NCBI RefSeq assembly: GCF_003473295.1
Contig: NZ_QRMP01000002.1
Span: 187,204-251,203 of the forward strand
Direction: 5' to 3'
DNA length: 64,000 bases
DNA from: Parabacteroides sp. AM08-6
GTDB taxonomy: Bacteria; Bacteroidota; Bacteroidia; Bacteroidales; Tannerellaceae
Made by a program: the position numbers and the translations under genes. Within the stretch, counting starts at the first letter, position 1, and every line of letters begins with the position of its first letter. Positions 42,522-50,777 of this stretch are shown one piece after another. Under the pieces are notes generated by a model. That model had not been told where the DNA came from. It did no database searches and saw only the letters and a list, made by a program, of their open reading frames with translations.

Positions 42522-44198
42522 TTAAGGACGTGGCAGGATAGGAGGCAGGTTTTGCGACTTCGCCTGTTTTTGCGTTTCGATCATTTTAACGTAAACAGCC
42601 GGAGCCACGCAAGACACTGGGATACTTCCGGATTCAGCTCCGCAATATCCGTTGAATACACCATGCTTATCTCCACAAGCTTCAATCTGGGAGAACATGG
42701 ACAGCGGGGTTCCAATCAGGTTTACCCCTCGTACCAGTTCATCAGGACTTCCGTCCGCATAAATACGGTAAACAACCAATGGATTTACGTAAAAAGCGTT
42801 GGCATCTACACGGCTGATGTTGGTGAAACCGCCACTGACTTCACAGAACAGATAACCGTATGGCTTGTTTTGTTTCTTTAAATCATCGATTAGGATTTGA
42901 CGGAGTTCTTTTTCTGTTTTAGGATTGGAGGATTCGATAATCATGTTCGACTGGCGAGTGACAGGAGTGTAATAAATCATTCCTCTTCCATGTCCGTTCG
43001 ACTTGGGGTGTTCGTCAATAGGGGTCCGGCTCATCAGGAATTCTTTTAAGATACCATTCTTTATAATATCAGTCTTTTGTCCTCTTACACCTTCATCGTC
43101 GAATACATAACTGCCGCTCAGGGGCATATTTTTATAATAATGAATAGTTGGGTCGAAGTAAACGGACATGTCGTCTGCCAATACTTTCTCATCTATTTTC
43201 TTTTTAAATGTCTGTGCATCGTTTTCCTGTTTCATGCGGGCACCTTCAAGCCTGTGTCCGAAAAACTCATGGAAAAGCACACCGGAAGCTTCCGGCTGGA
43301 GTAGAGCGGGACCTGCGTATGTGTCGGCAACGGGGGCTTTACGTAAATCCGATAACATTTTACTAACAACTTGTATGTCTTTTTCTACAGTTTTGTTATC
43401 CGGCAATTCTTTAAAAGTGTTTGCGTAATAACTCTTATAAAGCGGCAGTTGCATTCCATCGTCAGCTATTGTTTCCGCACTAATGTTGATACGGTAATCC
43501 AGGCTGTTTTGAGTGATACAAGCTCCTTCCGTATCGACAAAATAGGAGCGGAGCAAATTAATCTGGAAAGCGGATTCGCCCGATGTCAGTTCTTTGTTTT
43601 CTTTGAAGAGACTGGAATAGTGCCGTATCCGGTCAGTCAGTTCGCTGGCTTGCTTGTCGAATGCTTTGTCGGATATGGGTTTTTCAAAATAAACTTCTCT
43701 TTCTTCTTTGCTGAAGTCGGGAGCTTTATCTTCAGATGCTACTTTGGTAGAAGCTTCCGAGATTACTTTTTGAAAGCGTTGCACGGCCTTTTTGTAGGTA
43801 GCGTCTGTATAATCCCATAATTGGAGCGAGATGGCTTCTTCGCTATCTTCGATGGGGATTTCAACGGAATTGCCCTGGAAGAAGTTATCTTCATTGTTGT
43901 CTTTGATTTCGTGGGTATTGTCCCGTTCAGGCGAACCTACGCGGACAATGGCTTGTACTAGGCGCGATTTATTTTTGTAAGGAGTAAATATCTCGCCAAA
44001 TGAACTTCCGGTATTAAAACTGGTCGTCTCATACACCCGGTAACTAATATAGTAAGCCGGTACTTCTGCTTTCGAAAGCACTTCCAGGTTTCGTTTTGCC
44101 TCTTTTTGTAAGATTTCTTCGAGCGACACACTGGCATGCAGAGTCGTGGTCATTCCTATCAGGAAGAAGAAAAATAACAGGAATTTAGATTTTGTCAT
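42522..44198 (-). CDS. Exported TldD-like metalloprotease (HExxxH)
   Basis: The product is 558 aa with signal peptide (FLLFFFFLIGMTTTLHA, about residues 6-22). The TldD active-site motif HEFFGH is within GVLFHEFFGHRLEG (near residue 309), and conserved family segments follow (FDDEGVRGQKTDIIKNGIL, SRTPIDEHPKSNGHGRG, SGGFTNI). TldD with TldE forms a metalloprotease that trims peptides such as microcin precursors and antitoxins in the cytoplasm of E. coli. The signal peptide here points to a periplasmic or cell-surface version, perhaps for peptide catabolism. A Nudix gene lies 36 bases upstream and may be cotranscribed. Confidence 0.9.
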   Translation of the reverse strand: MTKSKFLLFFFFLIGMTTTLHASVSLEEILQKEAKRNLEVLSKAEVPAYYISYRVYETTSFNTGSSFGEIFTPYKNKSRLVQAIVRVGSPERDNTHEIKDNNEDNFFQGNSVEIPIEDSEEAISLQLWDYTDATYKKAVQRFQKVISEASTKVASEDKAPDFSKEEREVYFEKPISDKAFDKQASELTDRIRHYSSLFKENKELTSGESAFQINLLRSYFVDTEGACITQNSLDYRINISAETIADDGMQLPLYKSYYANTFKELPDNKTVEKDIQVVSKMLSDLRKAPVADTYAGPALLQPEASGVLFHEFFGHRLEGARMKQENDAQTFKKKIDEKVLADDMSVYFDPTIHYYKNMPLSGSYVFDDEGVRGQKTDIIKNGILKEFLMSRTPIDEHPKSNGHGRGMIYYTPVTRQSNMIIESSNPKTEKELRQILIDDLKKQNKPYGYLFCEVSGGFTNISRVDANAFYVNPLVVYRIYADGSPDELVRGVNLIGTPLSMFSQIEACGDKHGVFNGYCGAESGSIPVSCVAPAVYVKMIETQKQAKSQNLPPILPRP

Positions 44199-44234
44199 GG
44201 TACATAATTTAGAATATTCATGTCTATGTTAATT

Positions 44235-44759
44235 TTAGGTATGTGAATACCTATAGATTGTTACTGCTTTTTTTATTGAATGCAGCCCGAATTTATCCGG
44301 ATTTAATTCATTAGCGGGAAGGATGACTATTTCGGCAGCATCGTCTTCGGCGCGTGTATCTTCGAAAGAGTCGGTCAGACATTCAAAGAACATGTCGACG
44401 GTGTGGACATCGAAACCGCAATAAGGATAGATATTCGGAATGGAAAAGAGATAGCGGCAATCGGTTATCTCCAGTCCTGTTTCCTCCTGTACTTCACGGC
44501 GTGCTGCTTCTTCTGCCGATTCGTGCATGTCTACAAAGCCTCCGGGCAAGTCGAGTGTTCCTTTGGCCGGCTCTTTGGCGCGGCGCACCAGAAGCAGTTC
44601 TCCTTTCCTGTTGCGGATGAAACAAGCGACTGCCGACGACGGATTGAAATAATAAGTAAATCCGCATGCCGCGCATTTTTTCGCTTTTTCATTGTGTTCC
44701 GCAAATGCTTTAGCTCCGCATTTAGGACAATATGTAAACTGATGTAAAGGATGCAACAT
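44235..44759 (-). CDS. Nudix hydrolase with N-terminal zinc ribbon
   Basis: The 174-aa cytoplasmic protein has two CxxC pairs (YCPKCGAKAF and KCAACGFTYYFNPS) forming a NADH-pyrophosphatase-like zinc ribbon. A complete Nudix box follows (GGFVDMHESAEEAARREVQEETGL, about residues 74-97). It hydrolyses a nucleoside diphosphate linked to another moiety; the substrate is unknown. It is shorter than NudC and lacks its N-terminal domain. Confidence 0.92.
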   Translation of the reverse strand: MLHPLHQFTYCPKCGAKAFAEHNEKAKKCAACGFTYYFNPSSAVACFIRNRKGELLLVRRAKEPAKGTLDLPGGFVDMHESAEEAARREVQEETGLEITDCRYLFSIPNIYPYCGFDVHTVDMFFECLTDSFEDTRAEDDAAEIVILPANELNPDKFGLHSIKKAVTIYRYSHT

Positions 44760-44780
44760 TATAAAAAAATCTGAAACAAT

Positions 44781-44807
44781 ACAAACAAAGGCGATTCAAA
44801 TATCGCC
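44781..44807 (-). terminator. Probable intrinsic terminator of the ROK kinase gene
   Basis: A GGCGAT/ATCGCC stem lies 28 bases after the stop at 44835 on the minus strand and is followed by TTTGTTTGT. Confidence 0.55.
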
Positions 44808-44834
44808 CTTGTTATCTGGAAATAAGTTTGAATT

Positions 44835-45797
44835 TTATTTTACTTCCCAACCCAGTGCGCTTGCACCTAATACGGCGGCATCGCTTTCTTTCAGTTGCGA
44901 GAACAATAATTTCGTTTTGCCTTCGAATACCTTCAACATGTTCTTTTCCATCGAACGTTTGATAGGATTCATAATCAAATCGCCGGCCTTTGTCAAACCA
45001 CCGAACAGGATGATGGCTTCAGGGCTTGAGAATGCAACGAAATCAGCGAATGCTTCACCCAGCATTGTACCGGTGGCTTCGAATATTTCGAGTGCAATCT
45101 TATCGTTCTTCATCGCTGCATCGTAAACGTCTTTTGATGTGATTTCATCCGGGTCAAGTTCGCGCAATACACTTTCGTCTTTGCGGATTTCCAGATATTC
45201 GCGTGCCGTACGTGCCACACCGGTAGCTGAAGCGTAGGCTTCCAGACAACCTTGTCGACCACAACCGCATACACGTCCGTTGTTACGGCGCATGATGACA
45301 TGTCCCAACTCTCCTGCAAATCCGTCGTGTCCGTAAACTAACTGGCCACCGATTACGATACCGCTACCAACACCGGTACCCAATGTGATAACGATAAAGT
45401 CTTTCAATCCGCGAGCGGCGCCATAGGTCATTTCACCGATAGCTGCGGCATTCGCATCGTTTGTCAAGGCAACAGGTATGCCACCTAATTTTTCGCTGAT
45501 GAGCTGTGCCAAAGGTATTTTCCCTTTCCACGGCAGGTTGGGGGCAAACTCGATACAGCCGTTAAAGAAGTTTCCGTTAGGAGCTCCTACGCCTATACCT
45601 TTTATCATCTCGTTTCCACCAGCTTGGTCGATAACCAGTTGTAAACCTTTGGCAAGTTCTGCAACGTAATCGTCTACATCTGCATACTTACCGGTTTTAA
45701 TTGAACCACTATACAAGATTGTTCCTCTTGCATCTACTACGCCGAAAACAGTGTTGGTACCACCTATATCGATACCTACTACATAAGGCTTCTCCAT
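44835..45797 (-). CDS. ROK-family sugar kinase (glucokinase-like)
   Basis: The product is a 320-aa cytoplasmic kinase. It has the ATP-binding phosphate loop GIDIGGTNTVFGVV, ALTNDANAAAIGEM with the catalytic Asp, and LGTGVGSGIVIGGQLV. The ROK zinc motif CGCGRQGCLEAYAS is near residues 178-190, with the ELGH histidine before it. It phosphorylates glucose or a related hexose or amino sugar. The family start (KPYVVGIDIGGT) agrees with ATG 45797. Its promoter at 45835 has both elements. Confidence 0.92.
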   Translation of the reverse strand: MEKPYVVGIDIGGTNTVFGVVDARGTILYSGSIKTGKYADVDDYVAELAKGLQLVIDQAGGNEMIKGIGVGAPNGNFFNGCIEFAPNLPWKGKIPLAQLISEKLGGIPVALTNDANAAAIGEMTYGAARGLKDFIVITLGTGVGSGIVIGGQLVYGHDGFAGELGHVIMRRNNGRVCGCGRQGCLEAYASATGVARTAREYLEIRKDESVLRELDPDEITSKDVYDAAMKNDKIALEIFEATGTMLGEAFADFVAFSSPEAIILFGGLTKAGDLIMNPIKRSMEKNMLKVFEGKTKLLFSQLKESDAAVLGASALGWEVK

Positions 45798-45834
45798 GAT
45801 TTTATCTTTAGATTAATAATGCTTTACTGGAAAG

Positions 45835-45864
45835 CAAATATAAGAGGAATATAATTAGATACAA
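45835..45864 (-). promoter_or_regulatory. Promoter of the ROK kinase gene (TTG / 19 bp / TATATTTG)
   Basis: On the minus strand TTG at 45864-45862 and TATATTTG at 45842-45835 are separated by 19 bases, close to consensus. The -7 box lies about 40 bases before the ATG. Confidence 0.62.
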
Positions 45865-45916
45865 TAGTTTTATTCAAAAAAAACCAAAATAAGATAGAAT
45901 CTGATGGATGCAGCCC

Positions 45917-46294
45917 TTATTTGACAGGCAATATCTCAATCCAATAGTCATCCGGGTCGTGAATAAAATAGAGTCCCATCTCTATGTTTTCGAAGCAGAT
46001 AACTCCTTCTCTGCGGTGATATTCGCGTATTTCATCGTAATCGCCGGCTACCCGGAAACACAGATGGCTTTCGTTGTCGCCCAAATCGTAGGCTTCCTTG
46101 CGGTCACGCAGCCAGGTTAGTTCCAACAAAAAGCCGGTTGTACTGTCTGTCAGGTAGACCAGGATAAAGGAACCGTCGGCAGCTTCTTTACGATGATGTT
46201 CCTTTAAACCCAGTTCTTTGTTATAGAATGCAATGCTCCTGTCCAAGTCGAGGACATTGATATTAAAATGGTCAAATCTGCTTTTTATCTCCAT
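45917..46294 (-). CDS. VOC (glyoxalase/bleomycin resistance) family protein
   Basis: This 125-aa single-domain protein has the glyoxalase I-like start RFDHFNINVLDLDRSIAFYNKELGLKE and the end YFIHDPDDYWIEILPV. The metal-ligand pattern (His near residue 9, Glu in LLELTW, His in ESHLCF, Glu in YWIEI) is complete, which supports lactoylglutathione-lyase-like activity, although Bacteroidetes often lack glutathione. It follows the MBL gene by 38 bases and is probably cotranscribed. Confidence 0.9.
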   Translation of the reverse strand: MEIKSRFDHFNINVLDLDRSIAFYNKELGLKEHHRKEAADGSFILVYLTDSTTGFLLELTWLRDRKEAYDLGDNESHLCFRVAGDYDEIREYHRREGVICFENIEMGLYFIHDPDDYWIEILPVK

Positions 46295-46332
46295 ATCTAT
46301 ATAAATGTTTGAGTGTATAAATACTAAAATGA

Positions 46333-47055
46333 TTAAATATCTGTACCTTCTCCCGGTATACTTAGCAGCACGTAACGGCAGCCGTGTGATTCGGCATAAG
46401 GACCAAATGCTTCGACCTCGGCCGGACGTTCCCAGAAGTGCATGGGAATAAAAATGTCGGTTTTAATCCGGTCCACAAATTGTTGGGCGCCTCTCATAAA
46501 GTTTGTACCGATACGCGGATCGACCGGGAACATGGCTACATGAAGGCTGTCTGTTGTTTTCGTTAGGTCGTTCAGCTCCTTCAGATAAGACTTCTCAGCC
46601 TCGCTTACTTCTTGGGACGTGGATTCATCCTGCCAGTGCCAGTTGTTCAAATCGCCGGCATGGAAAAGAAGTTTCCCTTCCGCTTTCATCAGGAAGGAGA
46701 TGCCCACATCGGTCGAGCCGAATGCTTCGATTGTCAGATTCCGGTCTTCGTAGGTTTCCCCTTTTTTCAGGTAGATGGCATCTTCCTTGGCTGCTCGCTT
46801 CCGTTTCAGTATATCTTTGGAAAAGATATAAACGATGTTTTCTTTGGCGGATTTCCATTTTAATACTTCCGGATTGAAATGGTCCGGATGGAAGTGGGAA
46901 GCTAATATATATAATGTACCCGCGCGTTGGAGAAGTTTCTCGTGTACAAATCCTTCATGCGGAGCTTTCCCCGTATCCTTATAATAATCGATAAGGATGG
47001 CATATCCGTCCGCTTCGATGGCAAAGCCACTGTGATTGATGTATGTGAGTCTCAT
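46333..47055 (-). CDS. MBL-fold metal-dependent hydrolase
   Basis: This 240-aa cytoplasmic protein has the metallo-beta-lactamase signature SHFHPDHFNPEVL (HxHxDH, about residues 53-65), LLFHAGDLNNWHW and a later IPMHFW histidine. It resembles UlaG-like or general MBL hydrolases of unknown substrate. Cotranscription with the VOC protein could hint at detoxification of a metabolite thioester (glyoxalase II is also an MBL protein), but this is speculative. A TATATTTG promoter lies at 47103. Confidence 0.88.
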   Translation of the reverse strand: MRLTYINHSGFAIEADGYAILIDYYKDTGKAPHEGFVHEKLLQRAGTLYILASHFHPDHFNPEVLKWKSAKENIVYIFSKDILKRKRAAKEDAIYLKKGETYEDRNLTIEAFGSTDVGISFLMKAEGKLLFHAGDLNNWHWQDESTSQEVSEAEKSYLKELNDLTKTTDSLHVAMFPVDPRIGTNFMRGAQQFVDRIKTDIFIPMHFWERPAEVEAFGPYAESHGCRYVLLSIPGEGTDI

Positions 47056-47062
47056 CTCTTAT

Positions 47063-47110
47063 TTGTTTACAAATAAAACACCGTTCGGACGGCACTTGTT
47101 TACAAATATA
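47063..47110 (-). promoter_or_regulatory. Promoter with duplicated TTGTTTACAAATA element before the MBL gene
   Basis: A -7 box TATATTTG lies at 47110-47103 (minus strand). TTGTTTACAAATA occurs twice, at 47063-47075 and 47096-47108, 33 bases apart. The first copy extends to a near-perfect 18-bp palindrome TTATTTGTTTACAAATAA (47059-47076). This could be an operator pair overlapping the promoter and leader. Confidence 0.42.
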
Positions 47111-47198
47111 CATATTCTTTCCGTCCCTTATCGGTTTTCTCCTTATTTATTATTGTTTTCAATGGGAAGGTTTAGCTGTTTGCTACTATTGAATTAAT

Positions 47199-47286
47199 CG
47201 TTCGCCAATTGGTGAACGGTCGTCCGTCAATTGGCGAACGGTCGTTCGCTGGCTGACGAACGTTCGTTCGTTGGATGGCGGACAAC
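47199..47286. repeat. Second array: four tandem 22-bp palindromic repeats
   Basis: Units start at 47199, 47221, 47243 and 47265. The first two read CGTTCGCCAATTGGTGAACGGT and nearly the same; units 3 and 4 diverge in the centre (CTGGCTGA, TTGGATGG). Each carries an imperfect palindrome TTCGCCAATTGGCGAA. The array lies in the 469-base gap between the MBL gene and the MacAB operon. Unit length, copy number and a central CAATTG-type palindrome equal those of the array at 6155-6242, although the sequences differ. Confidence 0.9.
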
Positions 47287-47403
47287 TAATAGGTTAGGAG
47301 GAAAGACCTAAATGCTCTGTAGGAAATAGCTAATTGATAAGGAGCAAATAGGGAATGCTTTTACTTTGAATACAAACCACAGTTAATCTGTGTTAATAAT
47401 AAG

Positions 47404-47443
47404 TACCTTGCGATACAAGGTATTCTCTTAAGGGATATATTTG
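47404..47443 (+). promoter_or_regulatory. Operator-like palindrome and -7 box of the MacAB-TolC operon
   Basis: The 7+7 bp inverted repeat TACCTTG-CGATA-CAAGGTA (47404-47422) covers the place of the -33 element, and TATATTTG (47436-47443) is the -7 box. About 80 bases of leader follow. A repressor binding the palindrome would block the promoter. No regulator gene is adjacent. Confidence 0.52.
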
Positions 47444-47524
47444 TCTCGAAATGATAAAAATGTTTCCTATTTATGTAACAAATGTTCAAATATTACGTCT
47501 AATAGGTTAAAGTAATTACAAAAT

Positions 47525-48217
47525 ATGATGATTCAGCTTAAAGGTATTAACAAAACGTATTTCAACGGTGCTCCTCTGCATGTCTTGAAAGGTATAGACT
47601 TGGATATAGAGAAAGGCGAGATGGTAGCCATCATGGGGGCTTCCGGTTCCGGTAAATCTACCCTTTTGAATATACTCGGAATATTGGATACATACGATAC
47701 GGGAACTTACACCTTGAACGGTCAGTTGATACGTGATTTGAGCGAAACGCGTGCGGCCGAGCTGCGTAACCGGATGATTGGCTTTATTTTCCAGTCGTTC
47801 AACCTGATTTCTTTTAAGAATGCGATGGAGAATGTGGCTTTGCCTCTTTATTACCAAGGGGTAAATCGCAAGAAAAGAAATGCCTTGGCTATGGAATATC
47901 TCGATATGGTAGGTTTGAAGGACTGGGCGGAACATATGCCGAACGAGATGTCCGGCGGACAGAAGCAGCGTGTCGCCATTGCCCGTGCCTTGATAGCTAA
48001 ACCGCAGGTAATCCTGGCTGACGAACCGACCGGTGCTTTGGATAGCAAGACAACTGTCGAAGTGATGGAGTTGCTTCGCAATGTGAACAAGGAAGGAATG
48101 ACCATGGTTATCGTGACGCACGAACAATCTGTTGCAGAAGTTACCGATAAAATAGTACGCGTGAAAGACGGCCTGATAGAAACAATCGAAAAGGGAGAAG
48201 GACATGTTAGACTTTGA
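47525..48217 (+). CDS. ABC transporter ATP-binding subunit (MacB/LolD type)
   Basis: This 230-aa ATPase has Walker A GASGSGKST (near 39-47), signature MSGGQKQR, Walker B VILADEPTGALD and a switch His in VIVTHE. Its sequence class is that of MacB/LolD mechanotransmission exporters. Two ATG codons stand in tandem (47525, 47528). Its 3' end overlaps the first permease by 14 bases. It energises the five-gene export system up to 53269. Confidence 0.95.
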   Translation: MMIQLKGINKTYFNGAPLHVLKGIDLDIEKGEMVAIMGASGSGKSTLLNILGILDTYDTGTYTLNGQLIRDLSETRAAELRNRMIGFIFQSFNLISFKNAMENVALPLYYQGVNRKKRNALAMEYLDMVGLKDWAEHMPNEMSGGQKQRVAIARALIAKPQVILADEPTGALDSKTTVEVMELLRNVNKEGMTMVIVTHEQSVAEVTDKIVRVKDGLIETIEKGEGHVRL

Positions 48218-49469
48218 CAGTTTCCGCGAAATATGGAGTACCATTAAAAAGAACAAGCTCCGTACCTTCCTGACCGGTTTCTCTGTGGCATGGGGCATCT
48301 TTATGCTGATAGTCCTGTTGGGAGCCGGCAACGGCTTGCGGAACGGGGTGATGAAAAACATGGAAAGGTGGTCGGACAACCGTATAGAGCTTTGGGGACG
48401 TTATGCCACGAAACCTTATAAGGGAATGCAAACCAACCGTCGCATAGAACTGAAATATGAGGATTTGGATGCAATCCGGCGCGAGAACCCGGAGGTCGAT
48501 TTGATAACGGCGGTTATCAGCCGGAGCGATACGCTTTCATTCGGTGAAGAGTATAATTCCTATACTTTGAGTGCCGTGCATCCGGAAAAAGCGGTTATCG
48601 ATAAGATAAAAATGTCAGTCGGCAACGGTCGTTTCATCAATGCGGTGGATGTGGCACGGAAGCGTAAGGTAATAGTTATCAGTCCGCGGATGAAAGAGGT
48701 GCTGTTTAAAGGCAAAGACCCGCTGGGGCAATATGTCAATGCCGGTCAGATAGCCTATCAGGTTGTCGGCGTATATACCGACGAAGATAACAGTAATGAT
48801 GCGCCGGCCTATATCCCTTTTTCTACCGGGCAGACGCTTTATAACGGAGGATACGGTCTCGACGACCTTGTTTTCACCGTAAAAGGTATCAATAATGTGC
48901 AGGAGAATGACGCTTTGGAGAAACGCATACGGGAACAATTCGGAAACCGGCATCATTTCGACCCGGAGGATAAGCGTGCTTTGGGTATGTGGAACACGCT
49001 CGAGGATTATATGATGCTGAACGGATTGATGAACGGCATCTCCTTGTTTATCTGGATTATCGGCATCGGAACGTTGACTGCCGGTATCGTGGGAGTCAGC
49101 AACATTATGCTGATTACCGTCCGCGAACGGACACGGGAGTTCGGTATCCGTAAGGCCATCGGAGCTACACCCTTCTCTATCCTGAAATTGATAATCATAG
49201 AGTCTATCCTGATAACGGCAGTGTTCGGATATATCGGAATGGTAACCGGAGTTGGCGTCACCGAAGCTATTAATGCCTTCATGGAGAGTACAAATGCCGG
49301 AGTGGCGTCCAGTGAAGATGATATGAGTATTTTCCTGAACCCGACTGTCAGCTTGGGGGTTGCTTTGGCTTCGACGGCCCTGATTATTGCGGCAGGTGTG
49401 CTGGCCGGTTATTTCCCGGCGCGGAAAGCCGTCAAGATAACAGCTATCGAGGCTATGCGAAATGAATAA
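48204..49469 (+). CDS. MacB-type ABC transporter permease 1
   Basis: This 421-aa FtsX/MacB-family permease has an N-terminal helix near residues 18-42 (FLTGFSVAWGIFMLIVLLGAGNGL), a periplasmic MacB_PCD domain (about 45-275), and three C-terminal helices starting with the family motif IMLITVRERTREFGIRKAIGATP. It pairs with the next, paralogous permease, probably as a heterodimer, since only one ATPase gene is present. Substrates of such systems include peptides, antibiotics and lipoproteins. Confidence 0.94.
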   Translation: MLDFDSFREIWSTIKKNKLRTFLTGFSVAWGIFMLIVLLGAGNGLRNGVMKNMERWSDNRIELWGRYATKPYKGMQTNRRIELKYEDLDAIRRENPEVDLITAVISRSDTLSFGEEYNSYTLSAVHPEKAVIDKIKMSVGNGRFINAVDVARKRKVIVISPRMKEVLFKGKDPLGQYVNAGQIAYQVVGVYTDEDNSNDAPAYIPFSTGQTLYNGGYGLDDLVFTVKGINNVQENDALEKRIREQFGNRHHFDPEDKRALGMWNTLEDYMMLNGLMNGISLFIWIIGIGTLTAGIVGVSNIMLITVRERTREFGIRKAIGATPFSILKLIIIESILITAVFGYIGMVTGVGVTEAINAFMESTNAGVASSEDDMSIFLNPTVSLGVALASTALIIAAGVLAGYFPARKAVKITAIEAMRNE

Positions 49470-49488
49470 TAAATAAAAAAGATAAAAG

Positions 49489-50757
49489 ATGTTCCTGTTT
49501 GATACAGACCGTTGGGTTGAAATCTGGGTGACAATCACCCGTAATAAGACGCGAAGCTTACTGACCGGCTTCGGTGTCTTTTGGGGCATCCTGATGCTGG
49601 TGCTCCTGCTTGGTTCCGGCAACGGACTGCAGAATGGCGTGATGAAGAATGTAAACGGTTTTGCCACCAATTCAGCCTTCTTTTTTTCGGAACGGACCGG
49701 AGAGCCATACAAAGGATATAAGAAAGGACGTTATTGGCAGATGCGTAACCGGGACTTGGAAACAATCCGTCAACGGGTAAAAGGTGTTCGCTATCTTTCC
49801 CCTATGATTATGCAATGGGGCGGACAAAATAATGTGGTGCGGGGACAGAAAGCCGGAACGTATAACGTGCGTGGCGTATATTCCGAGTATTTCAATATTG
49901 AAACCCAGCATATCTTGGCCGGCCGCCTGCTGAACGAAATCGACATGGTTGAGAAACGCAAAGTCTGTCTGATAGGCAGCATTGTCCGGGAAGTCCTCTT
50001 TGCACCGAACGAAGACCCTATAGGCCAGTATATCCGCGTGAACGGCATTTATTATCAGGTAGTCGGAGTGATTAAGCCGAAACCGCGTGCCCAGATTGGC
50101 GGACGGACGGAGGAGAGTGTCATGCTTCCTTTTAAGACGCTTCAGCAGACATCCAACCAAGGGGATAAGTTTTGGTTCTTGTGCGCCACGGCGGACGACG
50201 GCTATCCCTGCGACAGGATGGTGGAGGATATTAAAATGGTACTCAAGTCGCAAAACGAAATATCGCCGACCGACGAGCAGGCTGTCAGCAGCTTCACCAT
50301 CGCCAAGCAGTTCGAAACCTTCAGTCTGATGTTTATGGGGATTAACCTCGTTGTCTGGTTTGTCGGTGCCGGTACATTATTGGCCGGAATTATCGGAGTC
50401 AGCAATATTATGATTGTAACGGTTCGCGAGCGGACCCGCGAAATAGGCGTGCGTCGTGCCATCGGAGCCAGGCCGTTCGATATTATCTCACAGATTATGA
50501 GCGAAAGCCTGCTGCTTACTTCGTTGGCCGGGCTGATGGGGCTGAGTCTGGGTGTTTTCCTGCTGGATTTGGTCAATCAGGCTTTGGAGGCGGGCGGCGA
50601 GGCCTCGAACGATACCTTTTTCGCCAATCCGGAAATTCATATCGGGACCGCTTTCGTTGCCACCGTTATCCTCCTGGTCAGTGGTTTGCTGGCGGGATTG
50701 ATACCGGCCTGGCGTGCGATGCAGATTAAGGCGATAGATGCTATTAGAGAAGAATAA
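49489..50757 (+). CDS. MacB-type ABC transporter permease 2
   Basis: This 422-aa paralogue of the preceding permease shares the same topology and the motifs TRSLLTGFGVFWGILMLVLLLGSGNGLQNG and IMIVTVRERTREIGVRRAIGARP, but it differs in the periplasmic domain. It starts 19 bases after permease 1. Duplication and divergence of the permease is common in Bacteroidetes MacAB-like operons and suggests an asymmetric periplasmic face. Confidence 0.94.
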   Translation: MFLFDTDRWVEIWVTITRNKTRSLLTGFGVFWGILMLVLLLGSGNGLQNGVMKNVNGFATNSAFFFSERTGEPYKGYKKGRYWQMRNRDLETIRQRVKGVRYLSPMIMQWGGQNNVVRGQKAGTYNVRGVYSEYFNIETQHILAGRLLNEIDMVEKRKVCLIGSIVREVLFAPNEDPIGQYIRVNGIYYQVVGVIKPKPRAQIGGRTEESVMLPFKTLQQTSNQGDKFWFLCATADDGYPCDRMVEDIKMVLKSQNEISPTDEQAVSSFTIAKQFETFSLMFMGINLVVWFVGAGTLLAGIIGVSNIMIVTVRERTREIGVRRAIGARPFDIISQIMSESLLLTSLAGLMGLSLGVFLLDLVNQALEAGGEASNDTFFANPEIHIGTAFVATVILLVSGLLAGLIPAWRAMQIKAIDAIREE

Positions 50758-50777
50758 ATAATAAAAAGAATATAATC

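Noticed and set aside
47516..48379. Long minus-strand ORF of 287 codons, and 48615..49712 (365 codons)
   Set aside because: Antisense to clear ABC transporter genes with intact Walker and permease motifs; the shadow translations are low-complexity and lack family features.
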